A stretch of DNA of 64,000 nt, from contig JALIGW010000003.1 of assembly GCA_023053685.1 (NCBI GenBank), positions 51,976,496-52,040,495 of the forward strand, given 5' to 3'. Both the position numbers and the translations under genes were made by a program. Source of the DNA: Diadophis punctatus similis (lineage: Eukaryota > Chordata > Lepidosauria > Squamata > Dipsadidae). Shown one piece after another: positions 44,056-57,222 of the stretch; position 1 is the stretch's first letter, and each line of letters opens with the position of its first letter. The notes below the pieces were generated by a model. The model was given only the letters and a program-made list of their open reading frames with translations, did no database searches and was not told the origin of the DNA.

Positions 44056-47000
44056 AATAACCTTAAGTGCTTCCATGATATTTCCATGATAATTCTTCAA
44101 GGAAATACTTTCAGTACTGTACGACACACTGCAGCTACAGTAACCATGAAGTCTATGGAATGAGAAATAGAAAAACATTTCATGCGCTCTTCTAGAGAAA
44201 GGCTTAATTGGATATTAATTCAAATATTATTTCCTAAGACTATATTTTTCCTTGCCACTGAACATTTGACATTTATAAAGGTCTTTCCTGAAATTGCTTT
44301 TGTTTACTTTGCAATTTTGCGACTCAAATGAGACAGCCTGTTCTCCAACAATGCTCAAATTAGAGCAATCTTTCTTATTTTCTCTTTATAAAAATCAAAA
44401 GTTTTCATCAGCAGTAGCTTTGTCAGTTTGGAATAAGCCCATCTGGCTGCTGAATATAATTTGTTGGTTTAAATCCCCAGCGAGCTAGCAAAAACTTCTT
44501 GTAGTCTCTGGGCTACATTCTCCTATTAAGTTTCCTGAAATGTTATCAAAGTCAATTAAAATATAGCCCCAGAACTTTTCCTCCAGTTTAATTAAACAGA
44601 CCATTTTAAGCCTAATGTGCTTCACAAAACAGATGCTTTAGAGGCTACATAAAAACTAGAAAGCACATGTTCCTAATTCATTAATAATTATTTGGCACCC
44701 TGCATCTGCCCGAGGATTGGTAGGAATAATCAATTCACATAAATAAAAATGATGCAGTCATAAAATGTACCCACCACCTTTTCCCAGGTCAAACAAAGAT
44801 CAGTCCAATAACATTTCTTGGTGCAACACTGACAATAGCTATAAACTGCTTGGGAACTGCTACTAGAGCAACACACTTCCCAAATCACTTCCATTCTGCA
44901 TTAAGGGTAGTGTAGTCAGACCTTTAAATGAAAGATGATATGCAACAATGCTGCTCATAAGCCATAAAGGGAATGGAAACACTCACTGACAGTAAGAGTC
45001 CTGAAAGCTGTCGCCAGTTAATGGACCAGTTTGACTCACCACTGTGAAGTATCAAGTTGAGAAAATAGCCATAACAGACTGAACTCTCCAGGAAGATGCC
45101 ACAACATGGCAATCACAAATGCAGACCCACAAGGAATTTAATTTAATTCTTCCTTGCACAATGAATATCAGAATATTCTGAGGCTGGCTGGTTTTTTAAA
45201 AAGCATGTGAAAGAAAGCAGCTGAAATAGCATTGCTCAAAGGCTTATTTCCTTGCAGTCCTAAGTGAAGCAATTGGGAGACAAGACAATTTGGAGATGCA
45301 AGAGTTTGCAAGAAAAACCAACTATGGCAGTAACTGAATTAAACACAAAATCAGAGCCCAGCTTTATGACTGGAAAAGATCTAGCATTATAATTTTCTAG
45401 GGTTCCTGATGGATGCATGGCATCAGATGCAGTGGACTATATAGCATCTATAATTTTAGTTCAGCATGGCACAATTTCCTAAACACCTTGTATTTTTTTA
45501 GTCAAGCCAAGAGGAATGCAGCACTTGTCTCGGAAACAGAATCTACCTGAGACCAGTGAACTTTATTGTTTTTGCTCCTGTGGCAAGAAATAACACAAAG
45601 CAAGTGTTGTCTAAAAATGGTAAGGCTGGGCACTTACAAATGTAAATGACAAGGAAGCCAAATAGGATAAGGATTTAAATTGCATTCACAGACAAGCTAA
45701 AAAATAGAATAAACAAACCAGGAGATAAAAGGAAAGGTAAAAGTGCTGTTGTTAGCAATTGGATGAGGGGAAGCAAAACATGGAGACCCAGAAACAGCAA
45801 CAAACAGATGGAGAAAATTATCTTTCTTTCTTTACATCACCAAACGATCTGCCAATATGAGCAAAGAAACGTCTCTCTCTTCCTGGTCCTGCCTCCTGCT
45901 TTGGGATAGCAGCTTGGTCATTCCTACAAGGATGTGATTGGCTGATGACTTCGTACTGGCTACCAATGAGAGAGGGGGACAACAGCAAAGCTTATCCAAT
46001 AACTGTGCTTAATATGCTCGGCACACCCTGAATCAGGGTGCCACCATGGCAGCAAAATAGAACAGATGGTTAGAGGAAAGATAGGGACTGAAATGGGAAC
46101 AGCACATTTGAGACTGTATAGTAGTGCCTTGAGGAAGGCTGAAGAGTTTTTAAATACAGGAATAGACAAAGGCAGGCAGAGAGAGGTGGGGGAGGGGAGA
46201 GAAAGAAAAATAAAGAGAGATACTGCTGTATTTACTAATATGTAAAAAAAACCTGGCAAAACAGTTTTCAGTAACAAAAGGCTTTCCAGCATAGATATGA
46301 CCCTTCCTTAACACAGCACAGTGGTCTCTAGGCTAACTTAGGCATTCTTTCTTTTCTTTTTGTGCTGAATCACCCATTTGGTCCCAATAGATTTAAACTG
46401 GCACTTCAGAGTCTCTGACTCCCATCCTTATTCTCTTTCAAAAATAAAACGACAGCTCTCTGTATAATTCGGTTTACCAATTACAGAAAGCAACTTTTGA
46501 TTACATATTGTTGAAATTTGTATCAGAAGCAATACCTACTTTATACTAAACTACACGGAACAAGTTATATACATGTATTGACATAGAACTTGAAGCAGAA
46601 CGCATATGAGCACATATAAGATTAAAGGAGAGAAAATACCCACATATGCCATGGTCTCATGAGAAATGTGTTAACTCTTTTCTCTAGGACTCAGCCGCAC
46701 AAGTCTTCGGATCAGGGAATACTGATCATTCAGACAGCTGTTTTCATTTCATTTAGCCAATTCTGAATATTTTCCTGCTTTGATTTTGGGCCAGAAAGTT
46801 GACCTAGAACAATTATTCAAAGCAAATTTCTGCTGCCAAATATTTCTTCAACTGATGTCTCACTAAAGAGCAACAGCGGTTCATGCCAGTTGGCACACAC
46901 TAAGAAATTGCTTCTGATGCAGTAAAGTATAAGCACAAATCCAAAAAGGATTTTTCTTCACAAAGATAAGTTTGCAAAGTTCAGTCCAACCGTCTGTTAC

Positions 47001-47726
47001 TTGTCACACACACGCACACACCCTTTAAATGTTTCTGTTCTTTTGTTGGACGGATATTACTGCTCTCTCTATGAAGACCCTGGAATAATTGTGTGGCAGC
47101 AATTTAACAATCTTTGATTAGGTAGAAGCTTTATAAAAACACTACTGAAAGCTGTTAGCAAAACCTGCAACCCTTAGTGATGTTCAACTGATTACTTATC
47201 CATTTGAGTGCCAAGAAAACTATGGGAAGTACCCACCATTATTTTAATATTGCATCCGTACCAAGTAAAAATAGACAGGAAATAAACTGTTAACTTTCTG
47301 CAGCAATGAGTTTAAAATTCAATAATCATACTCGAAATAAAAAGTACAATTAAAAGACATCTACTTTTAACTGACAGTTTTTAGCTATATGAACACTTAG
47401 CACGTGGCTCACAGATTAAGAATTACTATAGAATTTTAAAGCACTCTCTATGGAAGGCAGCGAATTTTAGAACTATTTAGCACTTTCTCTTGGACCCCCC
47501 AACTATAGTGAACAAAATATGGAATACTGTATTCTGACAGACATACAAATTTGTCTGAAATAAGGTTAAATCAGTTAAAGTTTACTTAAAAGGCAGGAAG
47601 ATTGCTTAATTGCAAATATAACATGTCTTTATTTCACTCATCTTGAACATGTTAATAGCTGCTTGAGAATATTAATTCCTCTCTAGTGCCTTGAATAAAG
47701 ACATTTAAAAAATAATCCTATGTACC
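44056..47726. other. Repeat-poor 3.7 kb, possible conserved non-coding DNA
   Basis: No recognised mobile element and no coding exon. 44270-44760 contains many TAAT/ATTA homeodomain-like cores ('gtttaattaaacag', 'attcattaataattattt'). 45930-45980 has 'gtgattggctgatgac' and 'taccaatgagag', two CCAAT boxes facing each other. Enhancer or promoter function is only a hypothesis. Confidence 0.35.
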
Positions 47727-47734
47727 ACATAGAC

Positions 47735-47874
47735 CAGGGCTGTCAAACTTCCGGCCTGCAGGCTGGATGCATCACATGCTGGCCACGCCCACGCCCAGTT
47801 TAGCAACCGGGGGGGGGGGAAGGTCGTGATATGTCACATGACACCGCTGTAACAATGTGAGTTTGACACCCCTG
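47735..47874. mobile_element. hAT-type MITE, 'TGTCAAACT' family
   Basis: Ends CAGGGCTGTCAAACTT and 'gtgagtttgacacccctg'. Flanks acatagac (47727-47734) and gcatagac (47875-47882) match at 7 of 8. Confidence 0.85.
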
Positions 47875-47882
47875 GCATAGAC

Positions 47883-48960
47883 TAAAAATTGCTTCAAGAA
47901 AACCTCCCTTTAGTAGCAAATATCCTCTATGAGGGAAATTTCTTGGTGAAGTTTCCTTTCTTTCTCAGCTGATGGACAGATAATAAGAGCAATGCTTGAA
48001 AAAGCCATATGGGCTGAAGTATATTATATTTAACCAATTAGAAAGCACAGCCCTCTTCTGGTCACTACAGGAAATGCTGCTACAGTTCTGAAAGTTACCA
48101 TATTAAATATATAAAAATATATAAACAAACAACTTTACTCCATCAGTGATTCAAAGGCTTCCTGTTGTATGATGAGGCCTACCTTTCGGCTTAGAATCCA
48201 CAATCTTCACAAGATCCTAATATTCTGCACAGTGCCTAGGAAATCCTCTCATTCCTTGGCATGTTCATTGAAGCCCTTCAGATAGCTTTAGGGATTCCCC
48301 TTATTACAGTCCTCACATACAATCTCTCTGTTGCCTCCAGGGCAAAAAGGCAGGTCTTCCTTATCGCCCTTTTAATGCTCATAGACAGCCCAGTACTACA
48401 GCCTATTTACTAAGGCCATGACAAGAGAATTAGGAGGCATTCAAATTATATGTTTCACTTGCCAGCTCTGTATATTATCGCTGGCACAGACTCAGACAGA
48501 CGATAAAAAGAAACTGCAAGGTAATATTTAACTGGCAAGCCAAAAAGAAAAGAAAAACCTTTCAAGCTTTTTTAGCTTCTAATTTCAACTTCTGCTGACA
48601 TCATTTTCTTTGGCACGTGCACCGTGTATCTTTTTCCAAAGGTTGTCAATCTATAGGTCTCTTTGCAAGACCTCAAATAGTTCATTAGCAATCAGTGTAT
48701 CAAAAAAGTTAGAAGTCTCTGTCCAGCCAGCAGATTACAATTCATTATCTACAAATTAAGTAAATTTGGGATTGGAGCCATCTTTGCATTTTTAATGATG
48801 ATTTCTAAACACATTAGAAAATGAATACACTTCTCAGAGAATGTTGCAAGAACCAGTACAATAAACCTGAAGGACAAAACTATCCTGAATGGTTTTTTCA
48901 CCCCTCAGAAAGCAACTCAGCTTGTGCCTTCATTAATCTTGCAGACCATACTTAACCTGA
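47883..48960. other. No gene recognised
   Basis: Non-coding DNA; nothing matches a repeat family I know. Confidence 0.5.
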
Positions 48961-48964
48961 CAAA

Positions 48965-49035
48965 AGATTATATAATTTGTACATTGCTTGACAATGAGAT
49001 GGGTGGCATATAAATGTAATACAAATTACAAGAGT
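48965..49035 (+). mobile_element. L2-type LINE 3' end fragment
   Basis: 'acaatgagatgggtggcata' followed by 'taaatgtaatacaaattaca', the L2-type terminus in decayed form. Confidence 0.5.
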
Positions 49036-49505
49036 GAAGGGGAAAAGGATATGCTCAAGAGTAAGACATACATTTATCTTTCACAGGATTCTAGTCCATA
49101 TCTCTAAAGTTTTATTGGATGTAACCCCCAGAAATAGCTTGATGCAGATAATATGTTTCTATGTTAACCTATATTTCTAATGCTACCTATATTTTAAAAA
49201 TTAACTGTTTAAGAGCAGGAATCCTAGGGGTTGGGAAAAAAAACCTCACAAAAAGAGTTGAGCAAATGTGGCTGAACAAAGCAAATTCAAACAAAGAGTA
49301 CCATTGGAAGGAATAAAATAAAATCCCCTCTACTCTTCCTTAGACACTGCTTCTTCCAGCCCAGCTATCAAGGAATCTCACATTGGAAGTTGCATGGGGA
49401 AAGGAAGCCTTTAGAAATCATATTTGTGTAACTCTGCATTACAGGGCCAAAGGCTCCCATCACCAGAATTCCTCCATCTTGTGTCACATGACACATTTTG
49501 ATGTT
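49036..49505. other. No gene recognised
   Basis: Non-coding DNA up to the point where R4-like homology begins. Confidence 0.5.
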
Positions 49506-49507
49506 CA

Positions 49508-49860
49508 CTTTTTTGAAATCCCCTGGCTGTTGGTTCTGCCTGGTAGTAATATTCGATGATTTCTCAATTTTCTTCGGTTGTCCAAGTTTTGCGTTCCAGT
49601 CGCTTTGCAGCTGCACGCCCTTGTTCCCTGTCAATAATAACTGAGCCCTGTAGCCCCTTTTTCGACAGATGTCCAGGATCCATAGCATCTGACATGGGTG
49701 ACAACCAACCCAATGTGGAATTTTGTTGAATTCTTCCTCATCATTACTGATGGTAGGTGCCTGGGTTGGTTCACGGTGGTTAAATCACTACTGACCCAAA
49801 GATGGTAATCCCATAACTGTAGAAACCACACAGTACAGCTGTCCAGGCCCAGCCACGGCA
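49508..49860 (-). pseudogene. R4/Dong-like LINE, second N-terminal fragment
   Basis: Matches 640-985 base for base over long stretches (for example 'tgttggttctgcctggtagt'). Small deletions relative to copy 1 scatter the protein over several frames, so it is more decayed. Homology stops near 49508, where copy 1 continues into the 'KRMMQLW' block. Confidence 0.65.
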
Positions 49861-50160
49861 GCCTACTTGCCAGTTTGGTGGCAGAAGGCAGAATCAGGAA
49901 TGTGGGGGGGACCAGCCTACCTGCCTGTTGGTGGCAAAAAGCAGGATCAGGGATGGGGGGGAGGAAAGCGGTCTACCTGCCTGTTGGTGGCAAAAGGCAG
50001 GATCAGGGATGGTGGGGAGGAAAGCAGCCTACCTACATGTTGGTTGCAAAAGGCAGGATCAGGGATGGGGTGGGGAGGAAAGCAGTGTAACTGCCTGTTG
50101 GTGGCAAAAGGCAGGATCAGGGATGGGGGGGAGGAAAAGTGGGGGATGGGGGAAGGAAAG
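49861..50160 (-). repeat. R4/Dong-like 5' subrepeats (five units)
   Basis: About five tandem units of 56-59 bp, each with 'ggcaggatcagggatggg' and 'ctgcctgttggtggcaaaa'. The equivalent region of copy 1 (988-1066) has about one and a half. They lie at the element's 5' end, as promoter monomers do in some other LINEs. Confidence 0.75.
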
Positions 50161-50162
50161 CG

Positions 50163-50452
<290 letters not shown>

Positions 50453-50457
50453 TAGAC

Positions 50458-50572
50458 CAGTCTTTCTCAACTTTGGCAATTTTTAAGATGTGTGGATTTC
50501 AGCTCCCCCTGCTGGCTGGAAAATTTTGGGAGTTGAAGTTCACATATCTTAAAAGTCGCCAAGGGGAATCAC
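50458..50572. mobile_element. Decayed palindromic MITE
   Basis: Begins CAGTCTTTCTCAACTTTGGC, and 'gggagttgaagttcacatat' answers 'atgtgtggatttcagctccc'. Same family as 17219-17353 but with a worn right end. Confidence 0.65.
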
Positions 50573-51444
50573 AAAATTTTTACTAATGTGGAAGGAGCTG
50601 TTGTTTGGCCCTGAAGTTTCCGCATTCTGGTTCACCACATTGCTTGGCTAAGTAACACATAGGGACATTATACTATTTGCCCTGCTGAGCACATGCACAG
50701 TGAGTTTCAAGACATGCATTAATGTGTTATATTAGCCATTACTTTGATGTGGAAAATGCTACACTTACAGTTATTCCCAAAACGCTTTCATTATTCAGTT
50801 CAGGTAGCTGTTGCAGGATAGGAAGGGTTGAAAATATTAAGCCAAGAAAGTACTCAAGTACTACTTTAATTCATTTGCATAGCTTTAAATCCTGTTTGAT
50901 TTTTGTGGAGCCTACAATTCAAGTCTCAAAAAAAAACAACAACCCCAACACAAAAAACTTCTGAGTTAAAATGCATAACATTTAAAGTTCAATTTCCAAA
51001 TGGCAGGTTTAGAATTCTGTTTGTCATATCATCACAAAATATGGGAAACCAAGGGATGTAGGCTTATGTTTCTGGGGGAAGAATAGCTAGGACTATTTTC
51101 CCATAGAAAACTTTATTGCGGCCATGTTCCTGCCCTTCCCACATGTTGAGAACTCAAATGTAAGAACTCTTGTTGGTCAATTGTGGCTTTTTCTAGATAG
51201 AAAGGGAGAGAACGCCCAATGGTGTAGAATGCAAGGTGACATCTACCCTGACTTTGACCGAGGTTTTCCATTCCCAATCTAGATTTACACATTGAATCTA
51301 GTCTTGTTGGCATGTTAGGCTTGGTTTGGTACAAATCTAGTTTTTATAATTGGTAAAGCATGATTTATAGCTTAGCATTTTATGTGAGCCTCCCCAATTA
51401 AGGTATAATTTAACAACACCTACTTAAGTATGTAAAATTACATA
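50573..51444. other. No gene recognised
   Basis: Non-coding DNA. Confidence 0.5.
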
Positions 51445-51452
51445 CTTTAATT

Positions 51453-51588
51453 CAGGACTGTCAAACTTGCGGCCCGTGGGCCGGATGTGTCACGCACTGG
51501 CCACGCCCACGCCCAATTTAGCGAAGGAAAAAAAAAGTTGTGATACATCATGTGACGCCGCCGTGACAACGCGAGTTTGACATCCCTG
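51453..51588. mobile_element. hAT-type MITE, 'TGTCAAACT' family
   Basis: Ends CAGGACTGTCAAACTTGC and 'gcgagtttgacatccctg'. The perfect 8-bp duplication CTTTAATT is at 51445-51452 and 51589-51596; it settles the hAT assignment for this family. Confidence 0.95.
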
Positions 51589-51596
51589 CTTTAATT

Positions 51597-52227
51597 CATT
51601 GTGTCACAGTGTGAACTTCTCTCTTAGGGAATCCCAGGAAGGATTCCTTTTTATTTATTGCCCTACCAGATTAAAGTAAAGCTTCTAAAATATGAATTTA
51701 CTAAACTGAATTTTGAACTGTGCTACTTCTGAGAAATACACAGCATAGTCAGACTGTCACAAGACTCTTTCTTCTTGGGAGCATTCTACTCAATAACTAG
51801 ATTTCTTTGATTGATTGACTGATTATGTCTTTACTATAGCTGAGGAAGTAGGCTAATTGAAAAGATGCAAGACAGAATGCATACTTTTTCAAAAGATGGA
51901 ACAGCTCGAAGGTTCATGCTCTGAATTACTCCATGATTTGTGCAATCATTTTTTTATGTACTAAAGTACAGTTGGCTGAATTTGCAAATGCTATACATTC
52001 ATATGATTTGTTTGCATGTGATTTGTAGACTGCATGATAAACTACAACATGCTAAGGCATACAAACCACATTATGTCCGAGCATTTTTAAATCACAAGAA
52101 ATGCTATTGTGTTTGTCTAGCTTTAGAAGGTTTCTTCACCCTACTTAAGGGTTGTGTTGTCCCTGATGGACTCCATCCATTATAGAATGGATGGAAAACT
52201 GTAATTGATTCTCTTAAACTGTGCTGC
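51597..52227. other. No gene recognised
   Basis: Non-coding DNA. Confidence 0.5.
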
Positions 52228-52235
52228 ATGCATAA

Positions 52236-52699
52236 CAGTGGTGGGTTCCTACCGGTGCGTTCCACTCTATAGCACTGGTAGCGGCGGGCTGGTGACATCA
52301 CCAAGAGGTTACCGAACTAGTGCGGTCGGTTGCCGGTCCCTAGGAGCCGCCATCTTTTTTTCAGAATTTCTGGGTGATTTTTTTGCATGCGCGGAAGCAA
52401 AATCGCACTGAAATCTTGTGAGGGGATGCGTGCGCGTGCGAGATTTTGGCATGCGTGGAAGCAAAAAATTGCCAAAATTGCACACGTGCATGTGTCCCTT
52501 CACAAGATTTCCCCTCACATCCCCTCACATGCGCGTCCCCTCACATGCGCATCCTCTCGTATGCGCGGAAGCAAAATTGCACGAGGGGGCGTGCACGCAT
52601 AGTGAGGGGGGCATACGCATAGCGAGTACATGTGCACAGAAAATATGGTGATGTACGCGCAGCGCATTGGTAGCAAGGTAAGAGAGCAACCCGCCCCTG
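52236..52699 (+). mobile_element. hAT-type MITE, 'ACCGGTGCGATAGAGTGG' family (464 bp)
   Basis: Ends CAGTGGTGGGTTCC and 'aacccgcccctg'. The perfect duplication ATGCATAA is at 52228-52235 and 52700-52707. Interior 'gcgcggaagcaaaat' repeats and 'cggttgccggtccctaggag', shared with 37614-38054 and in part with 58913-59436. Confidence 0.95.
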
Positions 52700-52707
52700 A
52701 TGCATAA

Positions 52708-53385
52708 CATTAACAAAGTTATTTGCATTATTCTCTTGGTAAAGATCAACAAAGACAACCATTCAAATAAAAGCAACCAGGGCTTGGACTGCTCTGTCTT
52801 TGACCAGGATTTTCGTCTTCTACCCAAATGGATGCAAACAGAACATGTGAAGAAAAATTAGTAGAACAAGGTCCCTTCTAACTCTAATAATAAATCTAAA
52901 AAATCTAAAATTGTTGCAGCCAATATTCTGTGTATTGCTGGGACTGGGAGAGAGTGGGAAATGTTTTGACCTCTAGATGGCAGCATATTTTAAAAAATCA
53001 GAAGGCTAATTAATAGTTGTGTCAAAAGATGCACATAGTATTTTTTTTAATTAAAATTTAAAAAATCAGATGCATATTAATAGAGATTTCTTCAAATCCT
53101 GGCTAGAAAAAGTCAAATCTGCCAATGTATCTGATCCACTAAGATAACTAACTGAAACCAGAGATAAGTCACTTTTGCTATTTAGACAGGCCAATCCTCC
53201 TAGCAGTGTCCAACCTCAGTGATCAGAGGAAGCAAAACATTGCGTATTCTTTATCTTCATGAGAGGTCTGGCTGTGCTTCCCTTTCTCCATACAATACTT
53301 GGCATCCAGGTCTTAAAACATGTATGGGGATTTTAAAAAGATATGCATTGTGTTGAAACTCTTCAAAGTAATTGTTATGAATGTC
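52708..53385. other. No gene recognised
   Basis: A/T-rich non-coding DNA. Confidence 0.5.
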
Positions 53386-53518
53386 AGATGTTTTTTAATT
53401 TTTATAATTTTTTAATTAGATGTTTTTATGTAACAATGGTTTTATATGTTGTTAGCCGCCCAGAGTCCCTTGGGAGTTGGGCGGCATACAAATCTATTAA
53501 ATTAAATTAAATTAAATC
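53386..53518 (+). mobile_element. L2-type LINE 3' end
   Basis: 'ttagccgcccagagtccctt', 'gggcggcatacaaatct' and an (ATTAA)n tail. Confidence 0.75.
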
Positions 53519-53854
53519 TGGCAGTGTTAATATTCTTCAAAAAGTCTACCATTCCTGTAACTTTCAACTCACTTTTAATTTTTTTAAAATGAAACTGTTT
53601 CAGGTGACCTGGAGGCTTCAGAGGAAGAATTCCTTATAGAGAATCCATGGAAGTTAGAGACCAGAAAGCAGATGATATGCCTATAGGCTGCTCTAACCTC
53701 TGATAGTCACTTAGCTGTGCCACCAACAGATTGATTGGTGAAACATGTCAGTCTGCACCCATAACAAAGTTTATGTTGGAATGGGAAGAAAACAGTAGTA
53801 CTGGTACAGTGAATTCTGAAACAAAGACAACAACTTAAGGCTGCTTTAGATACT

Positions 53855-54040
53855 GTACAGGTAGTCTACATTTAGCAACAATTTGCGGTTACAATGGTGA
53901 TGAAAAAGTATTCTTGTATTTATGACCCTTCAAGGTCTGTGAAGCAAAGGAAAGTTAAAGCACAGCTGTGGTTTCATTTAGTGACTGCTTAAGATTGAGT
54001 TTCCAGTCCCAACTGTGGTCACTAAGTAAATCTATTTGTA
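53855..54040. repeat. Palindrome-ended repeat, short variant (tentative)
   Basis: 'tgtacaggtagtctacattt' and 'aactgtggtcactaagtaaa' resemble the ends of the 11972-12366 family; the middle is diverged. Confidence 0.4.
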
Positions 54041-56280
54041 TAGGCTGGGAATCAAATAAGACAATGTCATGAAGAAGAGCATAAAAAAGATGTTGCTGAT
54101 ATATATTTGTGCCACAATTAGATACAAGCAAAGAAAATCTCTAATAATCAGAAGTCAATGGGCAGCTATTCCACATATTTCTCCTAAATAGATTTTCCCT
54201 CTTAAGGAAAATAAGATAAAATGGGGTGGGGGGAAGCAAATAGATGATGATGATATGGTCTGAATCTGCCATAAAATTACATATCGGAGGCGTGGCAATT
54301 ACTCAATCATTGCCTCATCTGGAAATAATATGAGGAAATAAAAATGTCATTTATTTCAAAACTGGAAAAAAAACTGTCAGTTGGAAAAGAACCCGACAAG
54401 ATATCCTGTGGTAATAATTTTTTTTTCTTTTAAAATGGGAACTTTTTTCCTTGTGTTTTTGTGTTTGTTTTTGTTTGTGTTTTTAAAGAAAAATAATAAT
54501 AATTATTAATAAAAATATATATCCTGTGGTACATTATTTAAATTTATTTTTAATGTAGTTAAAAGTAGGCAAAGATCCAGATGTTGGTTCCAGATTCTTC
54601 TCTCTTTAGGACCATAGTCTGAGAAAAATAATCACTGAGCAAGACATCCAGAGCTGAGCTGGTCTGACCCAACTATCAATCCTGCCCTCCACTGCATAGG
54701 GGCACCTCAACCAAACTGCAGAGTTACCTCAGACCCAGCAGGCCTAGCAGGGAGAATTTCCTCCCCTCCCCATTCCTCATCTGAAGGCAAAAGGCAGATC
54801 CAACCTCATCTAACCCACACTCCAAAACACCATTAAATAATCATCCTTGATGATTATGATCTTCCTCCTATGATCTTCTCCTTCTGGCCACCAGCAGCCA
54901 TGATGCTAATCCATACAAAGATCTTAGCTCCCAAGAAAATTCCAGGCTATTTGAGTTGTGATTCCAGAAGAAAGACAGAGGAAGTCACCAAAATGGCTGC
55001 CATACCTTGCATCCTGTCAAGAGTAATGCATGCCTATCTTCCTCCCACCCAAATTTTGTAAGAACTTTTTTTGGCCAAGCACTTCTTTACTTTGCAATTG
55101 GTTTTCGCATGAAGGGAAATGCATATAGCTGGACTCAATTATTATTATTTTTTGATCCCTTGGAGGTTTGGGGACTGGAAGCGGCAGTGTTATGATTGGA
55201 AGTGAGATGGCAGCACTAAATGGCCAACCAGATTGTACAAAATCATCCCATCCCACAGTGCTGTCTGGGTTTCTCCTTATTATCTCTATTGGAAGCCAAG
55301 CAACGTTGTAGCATCAGTTTTAATTTCTTCTGCACAGACACAATTACTTCCCACTACTTTGTCTCCAACTTCTTCACGCACAGTCTTGTATTATACACAT
55401 AGACAAAATTATTCAAACTACTGGTAAAGCTAAAAAAAAAACCATTCACCTATAACCACAAGGGAGCAGTAAAGAATAAAGGAATATGGTTTAGTAATGC
55501 TATGTTTTTTTAAAAAGAAATAAATTGCTGAGGTGTGGCCTTAGCTCTTACAGAGATTTGATTGGCTTGAAAAGGTGATTCATCTAATAGGCTGAAAAAA
55601 TTTCTTCATATTACTTAAGAGTTGACTGCTTTGTCAAGTGTAAAGATAGTGAGACTTATTCAGGTTGATTTTGGAGTTGGTGCCCTTAAAGGTAAGTTCC
55701 TTGTGTATTTATGAACTTATGACAAAGGGTCTTTGTTTGTAAGGATTCTTGCATATTTGAAAAAGATTGATATGCATAAGAATTATGGTAGCCTCAGTTT
55801 TTTATTTGACCTTAGTAAAAGGAAGTGAGGATTATTTAATGTTTATTTCTTTAAAACAAAAGGACTTGTCTATTTTTTTAAACTGCCTTTTATCTGTGCT
55901 ATTTACTCTGATATTATATATAATTTCTGTCTTTAGTTTTGTTGTTGTTATTGCAATATTACTATATCGAACAATTCTAAAGATTTAAAAATGAGCTCTG
56001 GGATAACTTCTTTTGTAGTAACACCAAGGCTACTAAAGATGTAGGGGAACATATCTCTTTTAGACTTATTTGTCCAGACCACTTTGTCACTTTCATTAAT
56101 GCAACTGGAGATTCAGCAATTTAACTTGTGAAAAAATATTGATATGATAATTGATCAGCAACTGAATATGAATCAATAATGTGTTGCTGCTGCTGCTGAT
56201 GATGATGTAAAAAGTCAAATGTTGTTTTAGACTTTATAATTATAGTTTCTAGATCATAGGAAAAAACTGTTTGGTTTGAT
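54041..56280. other. No confirmed gene; possible 5' part of the tetraspanin gene
   Basis: Mostly non-coding without recognised repeats. It holds an inverted CCAAT box near 55559 and the possible 5' exon ending at 55691. Confidence 0.4.
55610..55691 (+). other. Possible non-coding 5' exon of the tetraspanin gene
   Basis: A strong donor, 'cccttaaag|gtaagttcc', ends this stretch. About 50 bases before it lies 'gatttgattggcttg', an inverted CCAAT box. Tetraspanin genes often begin with a non-coding exon, and the coding exon's acceptor lies 1.5 kb downstream on the same strand. The left border is a guess. Confidence 0.25.
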
Positions 56281-56284
56281 TTGA

Positions 56285-56690
56285 ATAGTACTGTTTTATT
56301 TCTGTACTGGTCAGATCCTGCCTTAAGTACTGCACCAGTCTGGAACTGGAACAGGTTCAAGGAAGGGCAACAAGAATAATCAGGAGACTAGAAATTAAGT
56401 CCTAAAAACGGAGATTGGTAGAATTGGGAAAATTTAGTCTTAAACTGAGAAGATACAGATGATGCAATAATACTTGAAAAAGGCAAAACCTGCTCTTTCA
56501 AATCCTAGATTTAAGTTACTAGAAAGGTGATTCCAATTAAATGTTGGAAGGAAAAGTCTTAACAATAAGAACAATTTAGTGTTGAACCAAATACTGAAGG
56601 TCAAGAGGAGTCTAGACAAGAATCTTTTGGGAATATTTTAATCTGGATTATGGCAAGAAGTGGGAGTTGAGCTCTTTTCAATTCTGATAC
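56285..56690 (+). mobile_element. CR1 LINE fragment
   Basis: 'gaacaggttcaaggaagggc', 'caacaagaataatcaggaga' and 'ggaagtctagacaagaat'-like phrases are the amniote CR1 3' part in decayed form, without a usable frame. Confidence 0.7.
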
Positions 56691-57214
56691 TGCCAGTGCT
56701 GACCTAGGACAACGGCATCAACTGGCTTCTGCTATGAAAGCCATCAGGTGAAGAAAAAAAGACTAGTGGATAAAGTCTGCTGGTTTTTTTTAATTATTTC
56801 CTTTTAATTTAGCATATCTTTCTAGTGTTCTGCAGAATAGATATTGATCTTATGGGTGTCTAAAAAGATTTTAATCTAAACCAGAGTTCCATATGCTGGA
56901 GCTCAGCTTCTATAATTTTGGTCAATATGGCCAAATTAATGGGACATTGGCCTTTTAGGCCAACACATCCCTGCTTTTAGATCAATACATAACTCTCTTA
57001 CCCAAATATTGCCCAACAATGTACATATAATAATAAAATTCAGAATAGGCTTTTACCCTCAAAGAAACCCCTTTGAATGTCACACTGAGCATTTGTAAAT
57101 TACCAGACCATAAGTTGAAATTTGTATCCACATTTTGTAATATCGGTTGGGTTTAGTTCTCTAAAAGTTTCTTGACCTGTTGTTTGTTAAGTTCTTCATT
57201 ATTTGTTTTTACAG
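56691..57214. other. Non-coding, upstream of the tetraspanin exon
   Basis: No repeat or frame. It ends in a pyrimidine-rich tract and 'tttttacag', the acceptor of the next exon. Confidence 0.5.
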
Positions 57215-57222
57215 CTGTCAAA

